A stretch of DNA of 64,000 nt, taken from assembly GCA_028822445.1 (NCBI GenBank), contig JAPKDQ010000004.1:1-64000 (forward strand), read 5' to 3'. This document shows, piece after piece, positions 54,078 through 63,648 of this stretch. This DNA comes from Rhodospirillaceae bacterium. GTDB lineage: Bacteria; Pseudomonadota; Alphaproteobacteria; Rhodospirillales; Rhodospirillaceae. A program made the position numbers and the translations under genes. The notes beneath the pieces are model-generated. The model was not told where the DNA came from, did not search any database, and saw only the letters and a program-made list of their open reading frames with translations. Numbering within the stretch: the stretch's first letter is position 1; each line of letters starts with the position of its first letter.

Positions 54078-55279
54078 GGGGCTTGTCGCTCAGTTCTCTT
54101 GAACGGACCTAGTTCAGTCAGGGTATCAACGTCACCTTCGATTGCTGGCCTCTCCTGGCTTAAGTACTGGGAGACGGCATCACGGAATCCTCCATCTGCA
54201 ATCCAATGCGCCGAATAAGTTTTGCGTGGTAGGTAGCCTCTCTGGAGTTTGTGAGGGCCTTGTGCTCCGGCCTCAACCCAAGATAATCCGCGCTCTATGG
54301 CAAAATCTATCGCGCGGTAATAGCAGACTTCAAAGTGCAGCATTGGATAATGCACGACGGTACCCCAGTTTCGACCAAATAGCGTATCGCCGCCGAGTAG
54401 GTTCAGTGCACCACATACTATTTCCCCGCCTTCTTCTCCCATTATGAGAAGAACTTGATCACCCATCTGCTCTGAAAGTAAATCAAAGAAGGACCTAGTC
54501 ATGTAGGCCTGTCCCCATTTGCGATCAGATGTAAGCCTATAAAACCGGTAGAAAGCGTCCCAGTGACGGCAGGTGATGTCATCGCCCGAGACTGTGTAAA
54601 TATTAACACCGCTCGCGTTTGCTTTTTCCCGCTCTTTGCGAATGTTTTTACGTTTCCGGGAAGAGAGGGCTGCTAGAAAATCATCGAAACTTTTGTAGTC
54701 CTCGTTCTTCCAGTGAAATTGCTGTCCATAACGTTCAAGCAAGCCAGCATCTGCCATCACTCTAAAGTCGGCTTCATCGGGAAAAGTTACATGGAGTGAT
54801 GATACATTCTTCCGGTCGGCGACTTCGATCATGCCAGCTAACAACGTGCGCTTTAAATCCTGGTCATCAAAGTTGATAGCGTTTGGGCGTGTCATGAGAC
54901 GCGGCCCTGTAGCGGGGGTAAAGGGAACAGCACACTGTAGCTTTGGGTAGTAATTACCTCCAGCACGTTCGTAGGCGTTCGCCCACCCCCAATCGAATAC
55001 GTACTCACCGTAGGAATGGTCTTTTAGGTACATTGCAGCACAGGCCAGGAGCGTCCCGTCTGTTGTCTCAACGGCGACATGCTGGGGTTGCCAGCCAGTT
55101 TCTTCGGTAACTGAGCCAGAATCTTCCAGTGCGCTATAAAAAGCATGTTGAACGAAAGGATTAAAATCGTTGCTATTTTGACGTGCGCAAATGTCCCACT
55201 GTTCTTTATCGATCTCATGGATTGATGGAACAATGCGGACGGTAGCAGACTGCAGGCTAGGTGATTTCGGTTGAGGCAT
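54074..55279 (-). CDS. FemAB/DUF482-like acyltransferase family protein
   Basis: 401 residues. The sequence has the double-GNAT layout of the DUF482/FemAB-like group (PF04339): DWGWANAYERAGGNYYPKLQCAVPFTPATGPRLM, RKRKNIRKEREKA, YRFYRLTSDRKWG and the ending EAGAQGPHKLQRGYLP. These proteins are annotated as peptidogalycan-related acyltransferases, but the true substrate is generally unknown. It is next to ridA and serA, which is not informative. Confidence 0.85.
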   Translation of the reverse strand: MPQPKSPSLQSATVRIVPSIHEIDKEQWDICARQNSNDFNPFVQHAFYSALEDSGSVTEETGWQPQHVAVETTDGTLLACAAMYLKDHSYGEYVFDWGWANAYERAGGNYYPKLQCAVPFTPATGPRLMTRPNAINFDDQDLKRTLLAGMIEVADRKNVSSLHVTFPDEADFRVMADAGLLERYGQQFHWKNEDYKSFDDFLAALSSRKRKNIRKEREKANASGVNIYTVSGDDITCRHWDAFYRFYRLTSDRKWGQAYMTRSFFDLLSEQMGDQVLLIMGEEGGEIVCGALNLLGGDTLFGRNWGTVVHYPMLHFEVCYYRAIDFAIERGLSWVEAGAQGPHKLQRGYLPRKTYSAHWIADGGFRDAVSQYLSQERPAIEGDVDTLTELGPFKRTERQAP

Positions 55280-55309
55280 GTCTTTGGCTATTGCGTTCGA
55301 ATACTAAGT

Positions 55310-55777
55310 TCAGGTGATTTCGATGATTGCGTCGACTTCAACGGGAGTGTCGAGAGGCAGGGACGGGCAGCCCACCGCTGCCCGAGCATGACGACCAGCG
55401 TCACCGAAAACCTCGACCATCAGGTCCGACGCTCCATTGATCACCTTAGGATGATCAGTAAAGTCTGACCCGGCTGCAACAAATCCACCAAGCCTTACCA
55501 CGCGCTTCATGCGGTCTAGATCGCCGTCGCAGGCTAACTTCACGAGAGAAATAATATTGACGGCACTTTGGCGTGCTGCAGCTGCTGCGTTGTCTATTGA
55601 AACAGTGTCCCCCACTTTTCCTTTGAACATCAACTTTCCATCTCTAAGCGGTAATTGACCAGATATATAGACAAGAGAGCCCGAGATTGCGTAGGGAACG
55701 TAGTTTGCAACCGGAACTAAGACTTTAGGCAGTTCAATGCCAAGCTCTGAGAGGCGTTTTTCATAGTTTCCGGTCAT
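55310..55777 (-). CDS. RidA family protein (YjgF/YER057c/UK114)
   Basis: 155 residues. Core motifs: YVPYAISGSLVYISGQLPLRDG, AARQSAVNIISLVKLA, and the C-terminal VGCPSLPLDTPVEVDAIIEI with the expected Arg (RAAVG). RidA proteins hydrolyse reactive enamine/imine intermediates from PLP enzymes. It is slightly longer than E. coli RidA (about 128) and fits an atypical subgroup. AGGATCACTTC precedes the ATG. Confidence 0.9.
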   Translation of the reverse strand: MTGNYEKRLSELGIELPKVLVPVANYVPYAISGSLVYISGQLPLRDGKLMFKGKVGDTVSIDNAAAAARQSAVNIISLVKLACDGDLDRMKRVVRLGGFVAAGSDFTDHPKVINGASDLMVEVFGDAGRHARAAVGCPSLPLDTPVEVDAIIEIT

Positions 55778-55982
55778 TTGAAGTGATCCTTTCTGGTCAA
55801 TATTGCTATGCTAAAAATGTACGTCTCAGTTGGTTAGTTTGGGGGCTCCATGCTGGTATTGAAATGTGCTACTTCACTTCCTTTGAAGGTGACCTTTATC
55901 GATATACATGCCATTCCCAACCCATCAGCGCAAACCCCATTGCGAGTTGCGATAAACCCAACACCTAGTAGGGCTACAGACC

Positions 55983-57218
55983 ATGAGTAAGCTTTCCCTT
56001 CCTAAGGACAAGATCAAAGTCCTGCTGCTAGAAAATGTACATGCCAATGCGGTAGACCTTTTTAAGCGTCAGGGTTATGGCCAAGTGGAAGAAGTTAAAG
56101 GAGCACTCGACGAGTCTGAGTTAAGGTCTCGTATTGCGGACGCTCACATGATTGGAATCCGGTCTCGAACCCAGATCACGAAGAGCGTCCTCGAAGCTGC
56201 TGAAAAACTGATGGCAATCGGCTGTTTCTGCATCGGGACTAATCAAGTTGAAATAGCGGCAGCAAAGATGCGGGGTATCCCTGTTTTTAATGCGCCTTAC
56301 TCAAATACACGTTCCGTCGCAGAACTAGTGCTCGCGCAGGCCATCATGTTATTGCGCGGCATTCCAGAGAAATCTTGGGATACCCATAACGGTGGCTGGA
56401 TGAAAACGGCCGCGGGCTCTTATGAAATCAGAGGAAAAACGCTTGGAATTATTGGGTATGGCCATATTGGGACCCAACTGTCTGTTATGGCGGAATCTCT
56501 TGGGATGCGCGTTCAATTCTATGACATTGTCGAGCAATTAGCGCTTGGGAACGCGACGCCGATTCGTGACTTAGAGGAGTTGCTCGGGTCGTCAGATATT
56601 GTGTCGTTACACGTTCCCGCTACTGAAATAACGGCTGGAATGATTGACAAGGCATGCTTGCAGGCAATGAAGAAGGGAGCGCACCTTATTAACGCGTCTC
56701 GCGGAAACGTTGTAGATCTTGATGCGCTAGCACAGTGTTTAAAAGACGGCCACCTTGCCGGTGCGGCCGTTGATGTTTTTCCCAAAGAACCTGCCTCACT
56801 GAACGAAACATTTGAAAGTCCACTCCGTGGCTTAAGGAATGTAATCCTTACGCCCCATATCGGCGGAAGCACTATGGAGGCTCAAGCGAATATTGGGACA
56901 GAAGTTTCTGACAAATTAGTTAAGTATTCCGATAATGGGTCAACGTTAGGTGCGGTAAATTTTGTTGAAGTCGCATTACCGCCACAACAAAACGCTCTTC
57001 GATTTATGCATATTCATCGCGATGTTCCAGGTGTTTTATCGAAAATCAACAACGTTTTCTCTACTCGCAATATTAATATATCAGGCCAATACCTTCGTGC
57101 TGATGGTGAGATTGGATATGTTGTGACGGATGTGATGGGTGACCTTCAAGTGGGTATGGGGGTCCGCCGGGACCTTGAGGCTATCGAAGGTACGTTGAGA
57201 AGCCGTTTCCTGTACTAG
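55983..57218 (+). CDS. serA: D-3-phosphoglycerate dehydrogenase SerA
   Basis: 411 residues. NAD-binding domain with LGIIGYGHIGTQLSV (about 155-169), catalytic Arg in NASRGNVVDLDAL, Glu in VDVFPKEP and His in LTPHIGGST. A C-terminal ACT domain (about 340-411) starts IHRDVPGVLSKINNVFS and allows feedback control by serine. It catalyses the first step of serine synthesis. The length matches the E. coli type (410). Confidence 0.95.
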   Translation: MSKLSLPKDKIKVLLLENVHANAVDLFKRQGYGQVEEVKGALDESELRSRIADAHMIGIRSRTQITKSVLEAAEKLMAIGCFCIGTNQVEIAAAKMRGIPVFNAPYSNTRSVAELVLAQAIMLLRGIPEKSWDTHNGGWMKTAAGSYEIRGKTLGIIGYGHIGTQLSVMAESLGMRVQFYDIVEQLALGNATPIRDLEELLGSSDIVSLHVPATEITAGMIDKACLQAMKKGAHLINASRGNVVDLDALAQCLKDGHLAGAAVDVFPKEPASLNETFESPLRGLRNVILTPHIGGSTMEAQANIGTEVSDKLVKYSDNGSTLGAVNFVEVALPPQQNALRFMHIHRDVPGVLSKINNVFSTRNINISGQYLRADGEIGYVVTDVMGDLQVGMGVRRDLEAIEGTLRSRFLY

Positions 57219-57224
57219 AGATTG

Positions 57225-58211
57225 TTAGGCGCAAGCCTCTAGAATAGGCAGTGTTGCGACACTTGTTTCTTCTGGCACCGGAAACCCGATTCCAAGCAAG
57301 TGACGCCATTCAAGGGCGGCTTTTAGCTTATCCGTTTCTGCAGACTGTTCCGCAAGCGTGATCCTCCAGTAGGCGGCCTTCGCATTGCTGTGCCACGAAT
57401 CATCAATTTCAAGGGCCGTTACAGCACCTGGTGCCGTAAGTCGCAGGGTGGGTTTAGAGCAGGCCCAGGCCATGAAAGCCTTAAACGCTTCCGGTAGAGT
57501 TCCGTTGCGCTGCTGAGTTGCAGAGAACTCTTGAACCAGCACTTCCAGGGTTAATGATTCGATTGGTGTACTTGTATTGTTTCGCCATGACTTGAGTAGC
57601 GTCAATAACCGGCGTGTCCCTCCAGTATTCAGGCTATCGCTTAGCCGTAAAGTCGCCGCCTCTGCGATCGGATTGGTGATGCGCCAGCCGGAGGCTCTAT
57701 CCAGAGTTGTGGGTCCAGGAATCTTAAATCCGGCTCCATGCTCAAGCGCGGGAATAACCCGAACGTTCCGGTCTGATGTTGATACTGTTACGCCGAGGTC
57801 TGCGGCATTAATGGCCTCGGCCTCGTATTGCTCGGACAGGCCTGCGTGAACAACTTTTAGAGCGTCAGCGGTGCGGCTGACGCGAAGTTTGGAAGGGAGG
57901 AGATAGAGCACGTCAACACACTCGACGGGGGCAAGCGACGTTCGTTTTCCTACGCCGCCCACGACCAGAGCATCGCCACTCATTATTTCTGGAACTCGGT
58001 TCGGGTAAAGCGCGCGACGCAGTGTATGTACAACGTCTTCTGCCTGAAGCCGGCAGTTTGCATAGGCCTGGGGTGTCGGGACGACAGTGCGCAGGAATGC
58101 GTTAAACAGCTCGTTAAGCCAGTAATTTTCTAAATGGTTTGGTTCAATTATGCTGGCCGGGAGCAATGGATCAGCAAGAGCGCGATGGGACAGCGATGCT
58201 GGAAATGTCAT
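57225..58211 (-). CDS. CD-NTase-like nucleotidyltransferase fold protein with degenerate active site
   Basis: 328 residues. The region from about 80 to 215 follows the CD-NTase/OAS pattern: SGDALVVGGVGKRTSLAPVE as the GG/S-x4-T helix turn, the metal-ligand position CVDVLYLLP, the third-acid position VRVIPAL, then GWRITNP and LLTLLKSWRN. However, the first Asp is Cys98, the third is Arg151, and only Asp100 remains, so catalysis is unlikely. A late EIDDSWHSNAKAAYW is also family-like. It lies 45 bases downstream of nrdJ in the same direction and convergent with serA. I recognise no CBASS effector nearby. A regulatory or scaffold pseudo-enzyme is an inference. Confidence 0.65.
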   Translation of the reverse strand: MTFPASLSHRALADPLLPASIIEPNHLENYWLNELFNAFLRTVVPTPQAYANCRLQAEDVVHTLRRALYPNRVPEIMSGDALVVGGVGKRTSLAPVECVDVLYLLPSKLRVSRTADALKVVHAGLSEQYEAEAINAADLGVTVSTSDRNVRVIPALEHGAGFKIPGPTTLDRASGWRITNPIAEAATLRLSDSLNTGGTRRLLTLLKSWRNNTSTPIESLTLEVLVQEFSATQQRNGTLPEAFKAFMAWACSKPTLRLTAPGAVTALEIDDSWHSNAKAAYWRITLAEQSAETDKLKAALEWRHLLGIGFPVPEETSVATLPILEACA

Positions 58212-58256
58212 GCGTCTCTAGCCCCTCTATGTGGCCTTAAACCGAAGGTATGAAAC

Positions 58257-61200
58257 TTATGAGCACCCATTTGTGGCGCCACATGTATTGCATTTCATAC
58301 ATGTTCCATTCCGAACTAGAGTGAAATTCCCGCATTCACCACAGGCGTCACCCTCGTAGCCCTGCATCTTGGCTTTGCTTATAGCTTCCATTTTAACAGA
58401 TGACGGCGCTGGTCCGGTCATGGCCGCAGACGAGCCTTCGGTGGATGATATATGTCTGCCTGGGCCTGCGGATACCTGGCTAGACCCGCCAACTGCTGCA
58501 TCCATAGGTATAATTGTTTCAGTCGTCGTGACTTCGCCGTCTCTTTCATTACGTTGATCGCCGGGATTGATGAAATAAAGATTGCTGGATCGAATATACC
58601 CTTGAGACACTTTGCGTTCGGCGAGTCTGAGAAGTTTCTCCGCCTCGTTCCCTTCACCCATGGCATCGTGATTGGTGTCTGAATGCTCGACGTGACCCAA
58701 TTCGTATCTCCCAAGATAAGAGACGGCTAGCTCTCGGAATATATAATCGAGAATAGACGTTGCCATCTTGATTGAACTATTACCCTCGACGATTCCTGCA
58801 GGCTCGAATCGGGTAAAGGTAAACGCGTCGACGTACTCTTCTAAGGGCACTCCGTATTGAAGCCCTATAGAAATAGCGATCGCAAAGTTGTTCATAAGAC
58901 TTCTGAAGGCGGCACCTTCTTTGTGCATGTCTATAAAAATCTCACCGATTGCACCATCGTCGTATTCACCGGTTCTGAGGTATACTTTATGTCCGCCAAC
59001 GATGGCTTTTTGTGTGTAGCCCTTGCGGCGATCAGGTAGGCGTTGGCGTTCTCGTTCGATAACGCGCTCTACGATACGCTCCGCAATAATTTCAGCACGT
59101 GCTGTTGCTGGCTGAGCGGCAATGTCTTCGATGCCAGCATTAATATCATCGTCGCCGCTAATGCCATCAAATATAGCTGATGCAAGCGGTTGCGAGAGCT
59201 TGGAGCCGTCACGATACAATGCATTTGCTTTTAGTCCGAGTTTCCAGGACTGGACATAGGCATTACGACAGTCCTCTATGGTGGCGTCGCTCGGCATATT
59301 TATAGTTTTTGAAATGGCGCCTGAAATAAACGGCTGGGCAGACGCCATCATGCCAATATGACTAGACGCCGAGAGGAACCGCTTGCCTGTTCGTCCACAC
59401 GGGTTTGCGCAGTCGAATACAGGTAAGTCACTATCTTTAAGTCCAGGAGCACCCTCGAGCGTCATGGCGCCACACGCGTGAATATTTGCAGATTCAATAT
59501 CTGCATCAGAAAAACCGAGAGCCTTGAGCATATTAAAATCAATTCTCTCTAGATCCGCCGCCTCTAAACCAAGGCGCTGAATACAGAACTCTTCGCCCAA
59601 GGTATACTTATTGAAAGCAAACTTTATGTCGAACGCATTTGGCAAAGCATCTTCAAGAGCGCCTAAAGCATCACCATCAAACCCCCGATCCATGAGGGTC
59701 TGGTGGTTAACACCAGGAGCGCCATCAAGGGTGCCATGTCCAACCGCGTAGCCCTGTATAACGTCTATCTCGGGATCGCTGTACCCGAGCGTTTTTAAAG
59801 AAAGTGGCACAATTCGATTGATGATCTTGAAATACCCGCCACCCGCAAGTTTCTTGAATTTAACCAAAGCGAAGTCAGGTTCGATGCCGGTCGTATCGCA
59901 GTCCATGACGAGACCGATTGTACCGGTAGGCGCGACGACAGAGACCTGAGCGTTTCTGAAGCCATGTTGGCCACCAATTTCTAGCGCATTGTCCCAGGCT
60001 TTCTTGGCTGCTGTCGTGATTGGTACATCAGGGCAGCTCGCACCATTGAGTGGGACTGGGTTTATGTTGAGTCCTTCGTATCCCTCATGATGCCCATAGG
60101 CTGCCCTTCTGTGGTTTTTTATAACACGCAGCATATGTTTTTTGTTGCTGTTGAATCCTGGGAATGGTCCTAACCCCTGGGCCATTTCGGCTGATGTAGC
60201 GTATGATTCGCCCGTCATCAGTGCGGTAATCGCACCACATAAACCTCGGCCTTCTGGGCTGTCATAGGACAAGCCGTTTGCCATCAGAAGACCGCCTATA
60301 TTCGCGTATCCCAATCCAAGTGTTCTGAATTGAAAAGAACCCTTGGCGATTTCCTTGGATGGAAATTGCGCCATTAGCACGGAAATCTCTAGCGTGATTG
60401 TCCACAGCCTTGTTGCGTGCTTGAAGCCTTCCACATCAAAGCTGCAGTCATCATTGCGAAATGTAAGTAGGTTTAACGAGGCGAGATTGCAGGCGGTATC
60501 GTCAAGAAACATATACTCTGAGCATGGATTCGATCCATTAATACGGCCCGATTCTGGGCACGTGTGCCAGTCGTTTACGGTTGTATCGAATTGAATCCCA
60601 GGGTCAGCACATTGCCATGCGGCTTCCGCTATCCGGTCCCAAAGCTCAGCAGCGTCTATTGTTTCCGCAATGCTCCCGTCGGTTCGATTTAGTAAATCCC
60701 AAGATTTACCATTCTGTGCAGCTTCAAGAAATTCGTCGGTGACGCGAATGCTGTTGTTAGAGTTTTGTCCAGAGACCGTCAGGTATGCCTCGGAGTCCCA
60801 ATCTGTATTATAGGTTTCGAACTTGATTTCAGTGTAGCCTTGCCGCGCAAACTGTACTGCTCTCTGTATGGCGTTGTCCGGGACCATTGATTTTCGTGCA
60901 GCCCGAATTGATTTCTTTAGTGTATCGTTTTTTGTGACGTCAAATCGACTCTCGGTATCGATGCCGTCCCAGTTGCGGGTCGCCTTTAGTATCTCGTTAA
61001 GATGCAACTGACACAATTTTGACCCGGTTACGAGGGCCGCCACTTTTTGTTCTTCCCGTACTTTCCAGGAGATGAATGATTCAATATCCGGGTGATCAAC
61101 GTCGACGATGACCATTTTGGCTGCGCGCCGCGTGGTGCCGCCGGACTTAATTGCGCCAGCAGCGCGATCACCGATTTTTAAGAAACTCATGAGGCCTGAG

Positions 61201-61952
61201 GATTGCCCTCCACCGGACAAACTTTCACCATGACCCCTGACTGCGGAAAAATTAGTGCCTGTGCCGGACCCATATTTGAACAGCCGTGCTTCACGGGTCC
61301 ATAGGTCCATGATACCGCCTTCATTAACGAGGCTGTCCGACACGGATTGAATGAAACAAGCATGAGGCTGGGGGTGCTCGTAGGCACTAGAAGACTTGGT
61401 CAAACGCCCGGTGCGGAAGTCGACGTAGAAATGCCCCTGTGAGGGGCCATCAATACCGTATGCCCAATGCAGGCCTGTATTAAACCATTGTGGTGAATTC
61501 GGGGCGGCCATCTGAGTACAAAGCATGTAGCGCATTTCATCAAAAAATGCTTCGGCATCGTCTTCGCTGTCGAAGTAACCGCCCTTCCAGCCCCAGTACG
61601 CCCAAGTTCCAGCCAAGCGATTAAATACTTGGCGAGCGTCAGCCTCGCCGACAAAGCGGTCGTGCTTCTTAAGGCGCTTGAGTGTCTTGTGATCGGGTTC
61701 CTGCCGCCAGAGAACTTCTGGCACGTCGTTTTCTTCTATGGCCTTCAGCTTGGCAGGGACCCCCGCTTTCCGGAAATACTTCTGGGCAAGCACATCACAA
61801 GCTACCTGTGACCAACTTTCAGGCACCTGTATTTCTGCTTGCGTGAATACGACAGAACCGTCGGGGTTCTTGATCTCACTTTTTATCGATCTAAAGGGAA
61901 TACCAACATATGGCGATTTGCCTGGTACGGTGAACCGGCGCTGAATTCGCAT
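58257..61952 (-). CDS. nrdJ: Vitamin B12-dependent ribonucleotide reductase (class II) NrdJ
   Basis: 1231 residues. The N-terminal [13 protein letters not shown] and [16 protein letters not shown] lead to the RNR barrel. Key motifs: [13 protein letters not shown] with one redox Cys, [12 protein letters not shown], and [23 protein letters not shown] containing the thiyl Cys and catalytic Glu. The C-terminus has a zinc-ribbon-like [20 protein letters not shown] for thioredoxin-type reduction. It reduces ribonucleotides using adenosylcobalamin. The length is standard for this family, so there is no intein. Upstream lie NrdR-like boxes; a degenerate NTase gene follows. Confidence 0.97.
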   Translation of the reverse strand: MRIQRRFTVPGKSPYVGIPFRSIKSEIKNPDGSVVFTQAEIQVPESWSQVACDVLAQKYFRKAGVPAKLKAIEENDVPEVLWRQEPDHKTLKRLKKHDRFVGEADARQVFNRLAGTWAYWGWKGGYFDSEDDAEAFFDEMRYMLCTQMAAPNSPQWFNTGLHWAYGIDGPSQGHFYVDFRTGRLTKSSSAYEHPQPHACFIQSVSDSLVNEGGIMDLWTREARLFKYGSGTGTNFSAVRGHGESLSGGGQSSGLMSFLKIGDRAAGAIKSGGTTRRAAKMVIVDVDHPDIESFISWKVREEQKVAALVTGSKLCQLHLNEILKATRNWDGIDTESRFDVTKNDTLKKSIRAARKSMVPDNAIQRAVQFARQGYTEIKFETYNTDWDSEAYLTVSGQNSNNSIRVTDEFLEAAQNGKSWDLLNRTDGSIAETIDAAELWDRIAEAAWQCADPGIQFDTTVNDWHTCPESGRINGSNPCSEYMFLDDTACNLASLNLLTFRNDDCSFDVEGFKHATRLWTITLEISVLMAQFPSKEIAKGSFQFRTLGLGYANIGGLLMANGLSYDSPEGRGLCGAITALMTGESYATSAEMAQGLGPFPGFNSNKKHMLRVIKNHRRAAYGHHEGYEGLNINPVPLNGASCPDVPITTAAKKAWDNALEIGGQHGFRNAQVSVVAPTGTIGLVMDCDTTGIEPDFALVKFKKLAGGGYFKIINRIVPLSLKTLGYSDPEIDVIQGYAVGHGTLDGAPGVNHQTLMDRGFDGDALGALEDALPNAFDIKFAFNKYTLGEEFCIQRLGLEAADLERIDFNMLKALGFSDADIESANIHACGAMTLEGAPGLKDSDLPVFDCANPCGRTGKRFLSASSHIGMMASAQPFISGAISKTINMPSDATIEDCRNAYVQSWKLGLKANALYRDGSKLSQPLASAIFDGISGDDDINAGIEDIAAQPATARAEIIAERIVERVIERERQRLPDRRKGYTQKAIVGGHKVYLRTGEYDDGAIGEIFIDMHKEGAAFRSLMNNFAIAISIGLQYGVPLEEYVDAFTFTRFEPAGIVEGNSSIKMATSILDYIFRELAVSYLGRYELGHVEHSDTNHDAMGEGNEAEKLLRLAERKVSQGYIRSSNLYFINPGDQRNERDGEVTTTETIIPMDAAVGGSSQVSAGPGRHISSTEGSSAAMTGPAPSSVKMEAISKAKMQGYEGDACGECGNFTLVRNGTCMKCNTCGATNGCS

Positions 61953-62330
61953 AATGTGCCCCTTTGGACCTTGCTGGTCGATAACATCACTCTACTCAAG
62001 GCTTCGAGGTCGGCCAGAATCTCCGTGGAGCAGCCATTAAGACTACACCAGCGTGGCATCTGATTAGAGCATTCCCCTCAGTCCAGCACACTCGTATTAC
62101 TAGATGTGGTAGTTGAATTCCGAGCGACCACAACACTACGGATTTAGGCAGTTTTTATCAACAATATTTTGTGCTTCCCGCCTGAAAAACCACAATACTT
62201 TGATTTTTTACCATCATTATTATTGGCTAACATTTAGCTACGGGCGCAATAATGTCGGTCGTGAAGCTGGACGGCTTCCCAGAAAGCCGCCATATTCGGT
62301 CCAGAACTGAATTTCTAGGAAAACGAAGGC
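61953..62330. other. Intergenic region between nrdJ and the NDUFA12 gene
   Basis: 378 bases between divergent genes, holding promoters of both. It includes a phased set of NrdR-like boxes (62128-62205, separate entry). I saw no cobalamin riboswitch (no B12 box), although nrdJ needs cobalamin. No coding frame. Confidence 0.6.
62128..62205. promoter_or_regulatory. NrdR-like box array, 31-base spacing
   Basis: CAACAATATTTTGTGC (62159-62174) matches the NrdR box consensus acaCwAtATaTwGtgt at 12 of 16 positions, and CCACAATACTTTGATT (62190-62205) at 11 of 16. The starts are 31 bases apart, the known spacing for paired NrdR boxes. A weaker third element (62128-62143, about 8 of 16) lies another 31 bases away. 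NrdR represses ribonucleotide reductase genes when dATP is high. nrdJ starts 207 bases further on. Confidence 0.6.
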
Positions 62331-62681
62331 ATGACACTCGGGACTTGGCTTTACACTAAATTTAAAGGCCAAAAAGTGGGAGAGGACGATATCGGAAACG
62401 TTTACTACCGATCTTCTCGGAAGCGGGCAGGAAACCGAGAAGAACGCTGGGTTGTTTTCGCCGGCGAGTCTGAAGCGTCGATAGTCCCGCCAGAGTGGCA
62501 TTCCTGGCTCCACCACACCACTGATGAGCCGATTAAGGCCCAGAGAGAATCATGGCATAAACCGCACCAGTGCAATTTAACTGGGACTGAAGATGCTTAC
62601 CTACCTCCTGGTCATGACCGTATGGGTGGAAACAGATTGGTAGCGACCGGCGATTACGAAGCCTGGTCTCCTGATGGCTAA
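62331..62681 (+). CDS. NADH:ubiquinone oxidoreductase accessory subunit NDUFA12 (B17.2)
   Basis: 116 residues. The family is recognised by KVGEDDIGNVYYRS near the N-terminus and by RRWVVFAGESEASIVPPEWHSWLH and DYEAWSPDG-like segments in the rest. NDUFA12 is an accessory subunit of mitochondrial complex I and is encoded only in alphaproteobacteria among bacteria. It overlaps the following MlaD-like gene by 8 bases. Confidence 0.93.
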   Translation: MTLGTWLYTKFKGQKVGEDDIGNVYYRSSRKRAGNREERWVVFAGESEASIVPPEWHSWLHHTTDEPIKAQRESWHKPHQCNLTGTEDAYLPPGHDRMGGNRLVATGDYEAWSPDG

Positions 62682-63144
62682 TTCAAATTGGCGGGATGTC
62701 TGGGTCGGCACTACCACGGTTGTTCTAGCCGTGTGCCTCGTTGTCATTCTGTCGAGGTCAGTCCCTAACAGCCAGACGGCCGAAAACAACCTTAGTTTGA
62801 TGGCTGAATTTGGAAGAATAGATGGTTTGCGCGTCGATAGCCCGGTTCGTTTGGCTGGTATAGATGTGGGTTATGTTGGCGCCATAGCTCTAGGCGAGGG
62901 GCGCCGCGCAAAAGTGACGTTAGTCATAGGAAATCCTGATCTACCAATTCCTGCAGATACCGCAGCGGCGATCGAAACGGATGGGATTTTTGGCGAGAAA
63001 TATGTTGAGCTATACCCTGGCGGTGATTTTGAAGTCTTGTCCAATGGGGAACGCGTTTCATATGTCCAAGATTCCGTTGTTCTCGAGAGCCTGTTGAATC
63101 AAGTGGTCAGTCGATCGAAAGCAAGCGAGGATGAAACACCATGA
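62674..63144 (+). CDS. MlaD-family (MCE-domain) lipid transport protein, copy 1
   Basis: 156 residues with an N-terminal membrane anchor (about 8-28: WVGTTTVVLAVCLVVILS) and an MCE domain (about 40-120) with GRIDGLRVDSPVRLAGIDVGYV and GIFGEKYVELYPGG. MCE proteins form rings that move phospholipids between membranes. It overlaps both neighbours by a few bases. The second copy follows directly. Confidence 0.88.
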   Translation: MANSNWRDVWVGTTTVVLAVCLVVILSRSVPNSQTAENNLSLMAEFGRIDGLRVDSPVRLAGIDVGYVGAIALGEGRRAKVTLVIGNPDLPIPADTAAAIETDGIFGEKYVELYPGGDFEVLSNGERVSYVQDSVVLESLLNQVVSRSKASEDETP

Positions 63145-63593
63145 AACGCAATCCAATTGAAACAATGCTTGGTGCAGTTGTTCTCTTAGTCGCCGGCATG
63201 TTTCTGTTTTTAGCATACTCAACTGCACAAATTGAAATACGAGACGGCATTAAGATTGAAGCGAGGTTTTTGAAAGTCGGTGGGTTGCAGGTGGGGAGCG
63301 ACGTAAGAATTAGCGGCGTAAACGTTGGTACTGTTGAATCACAGCGCCTCGATTTGGAAACCTACGAAGCGAAGGTCCTCCTCGTGATTGATAAGTCTGT
63401 TTCTATTCCTGCTGATACTGTCGCAGCAATTGTGGGTGATGGCCTTTTGGGTAGCAAGTACGTTGACCTTCGTCCCGGGCTGTCTTCTAAACTTATAAAA
63501 GGTGGTGAATCACTAGAGAGAACTGTTGATTTCCAATCACTTGAGGATCTAGTGGGTGAGATTATGTTCCTTGCGACTGGCGATGAATCTTAA
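63141..63593 (+). CDS. mlaD: MlaD-family (MCE-domain) lipid transport protein, copy 2
   Basis: 150 residues. N-terminal helix LGAVVLLVAGMFLFLAYSTA, then the MCE domain with KVGGLQVGSDVRISGVNVGTVES, GDGLLGSKYVDLRPG and a C-terminal tail. It resembles typical alphaproteobacterial MlaD more closely than the first copy. It overlaps copy 1 by 4 bases (ATGA). The other mla genes are not in view. Confidence 0.9.
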   Translation: MKRNPIETMLGAVVLLVAGMFLFLAYSTAQIEIRDGIKIEARFLKVGGLQVGSDVRISGVNVGTVESQRLDLETYEAKVLLVIDKSVSIPADTVAAIVGDGLLGSKYVDLRPGLSSKLIKGGESLERTVDFQSLEDLVGEIMFLATGDES

Positions 63594-63648
63594 CCCTCTA
63601 TGCTAGTGCCTTGCCAATGACTTTTTTAGAGTGCACTCATTTTTCACA

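Noticed and set aside
58257-61952. Possible intein in the long NrdJ protein
   Set aside because: 1231 residues is normal for class II enzymes of this type and there are no splice-junction motifs.
61953-62330. Cobalamin riboswitch upstream of nrdJ
   Set aside because: No B12-box-like sequence was seen; the regulatory signal is better explained by the NrdR-like boxes.
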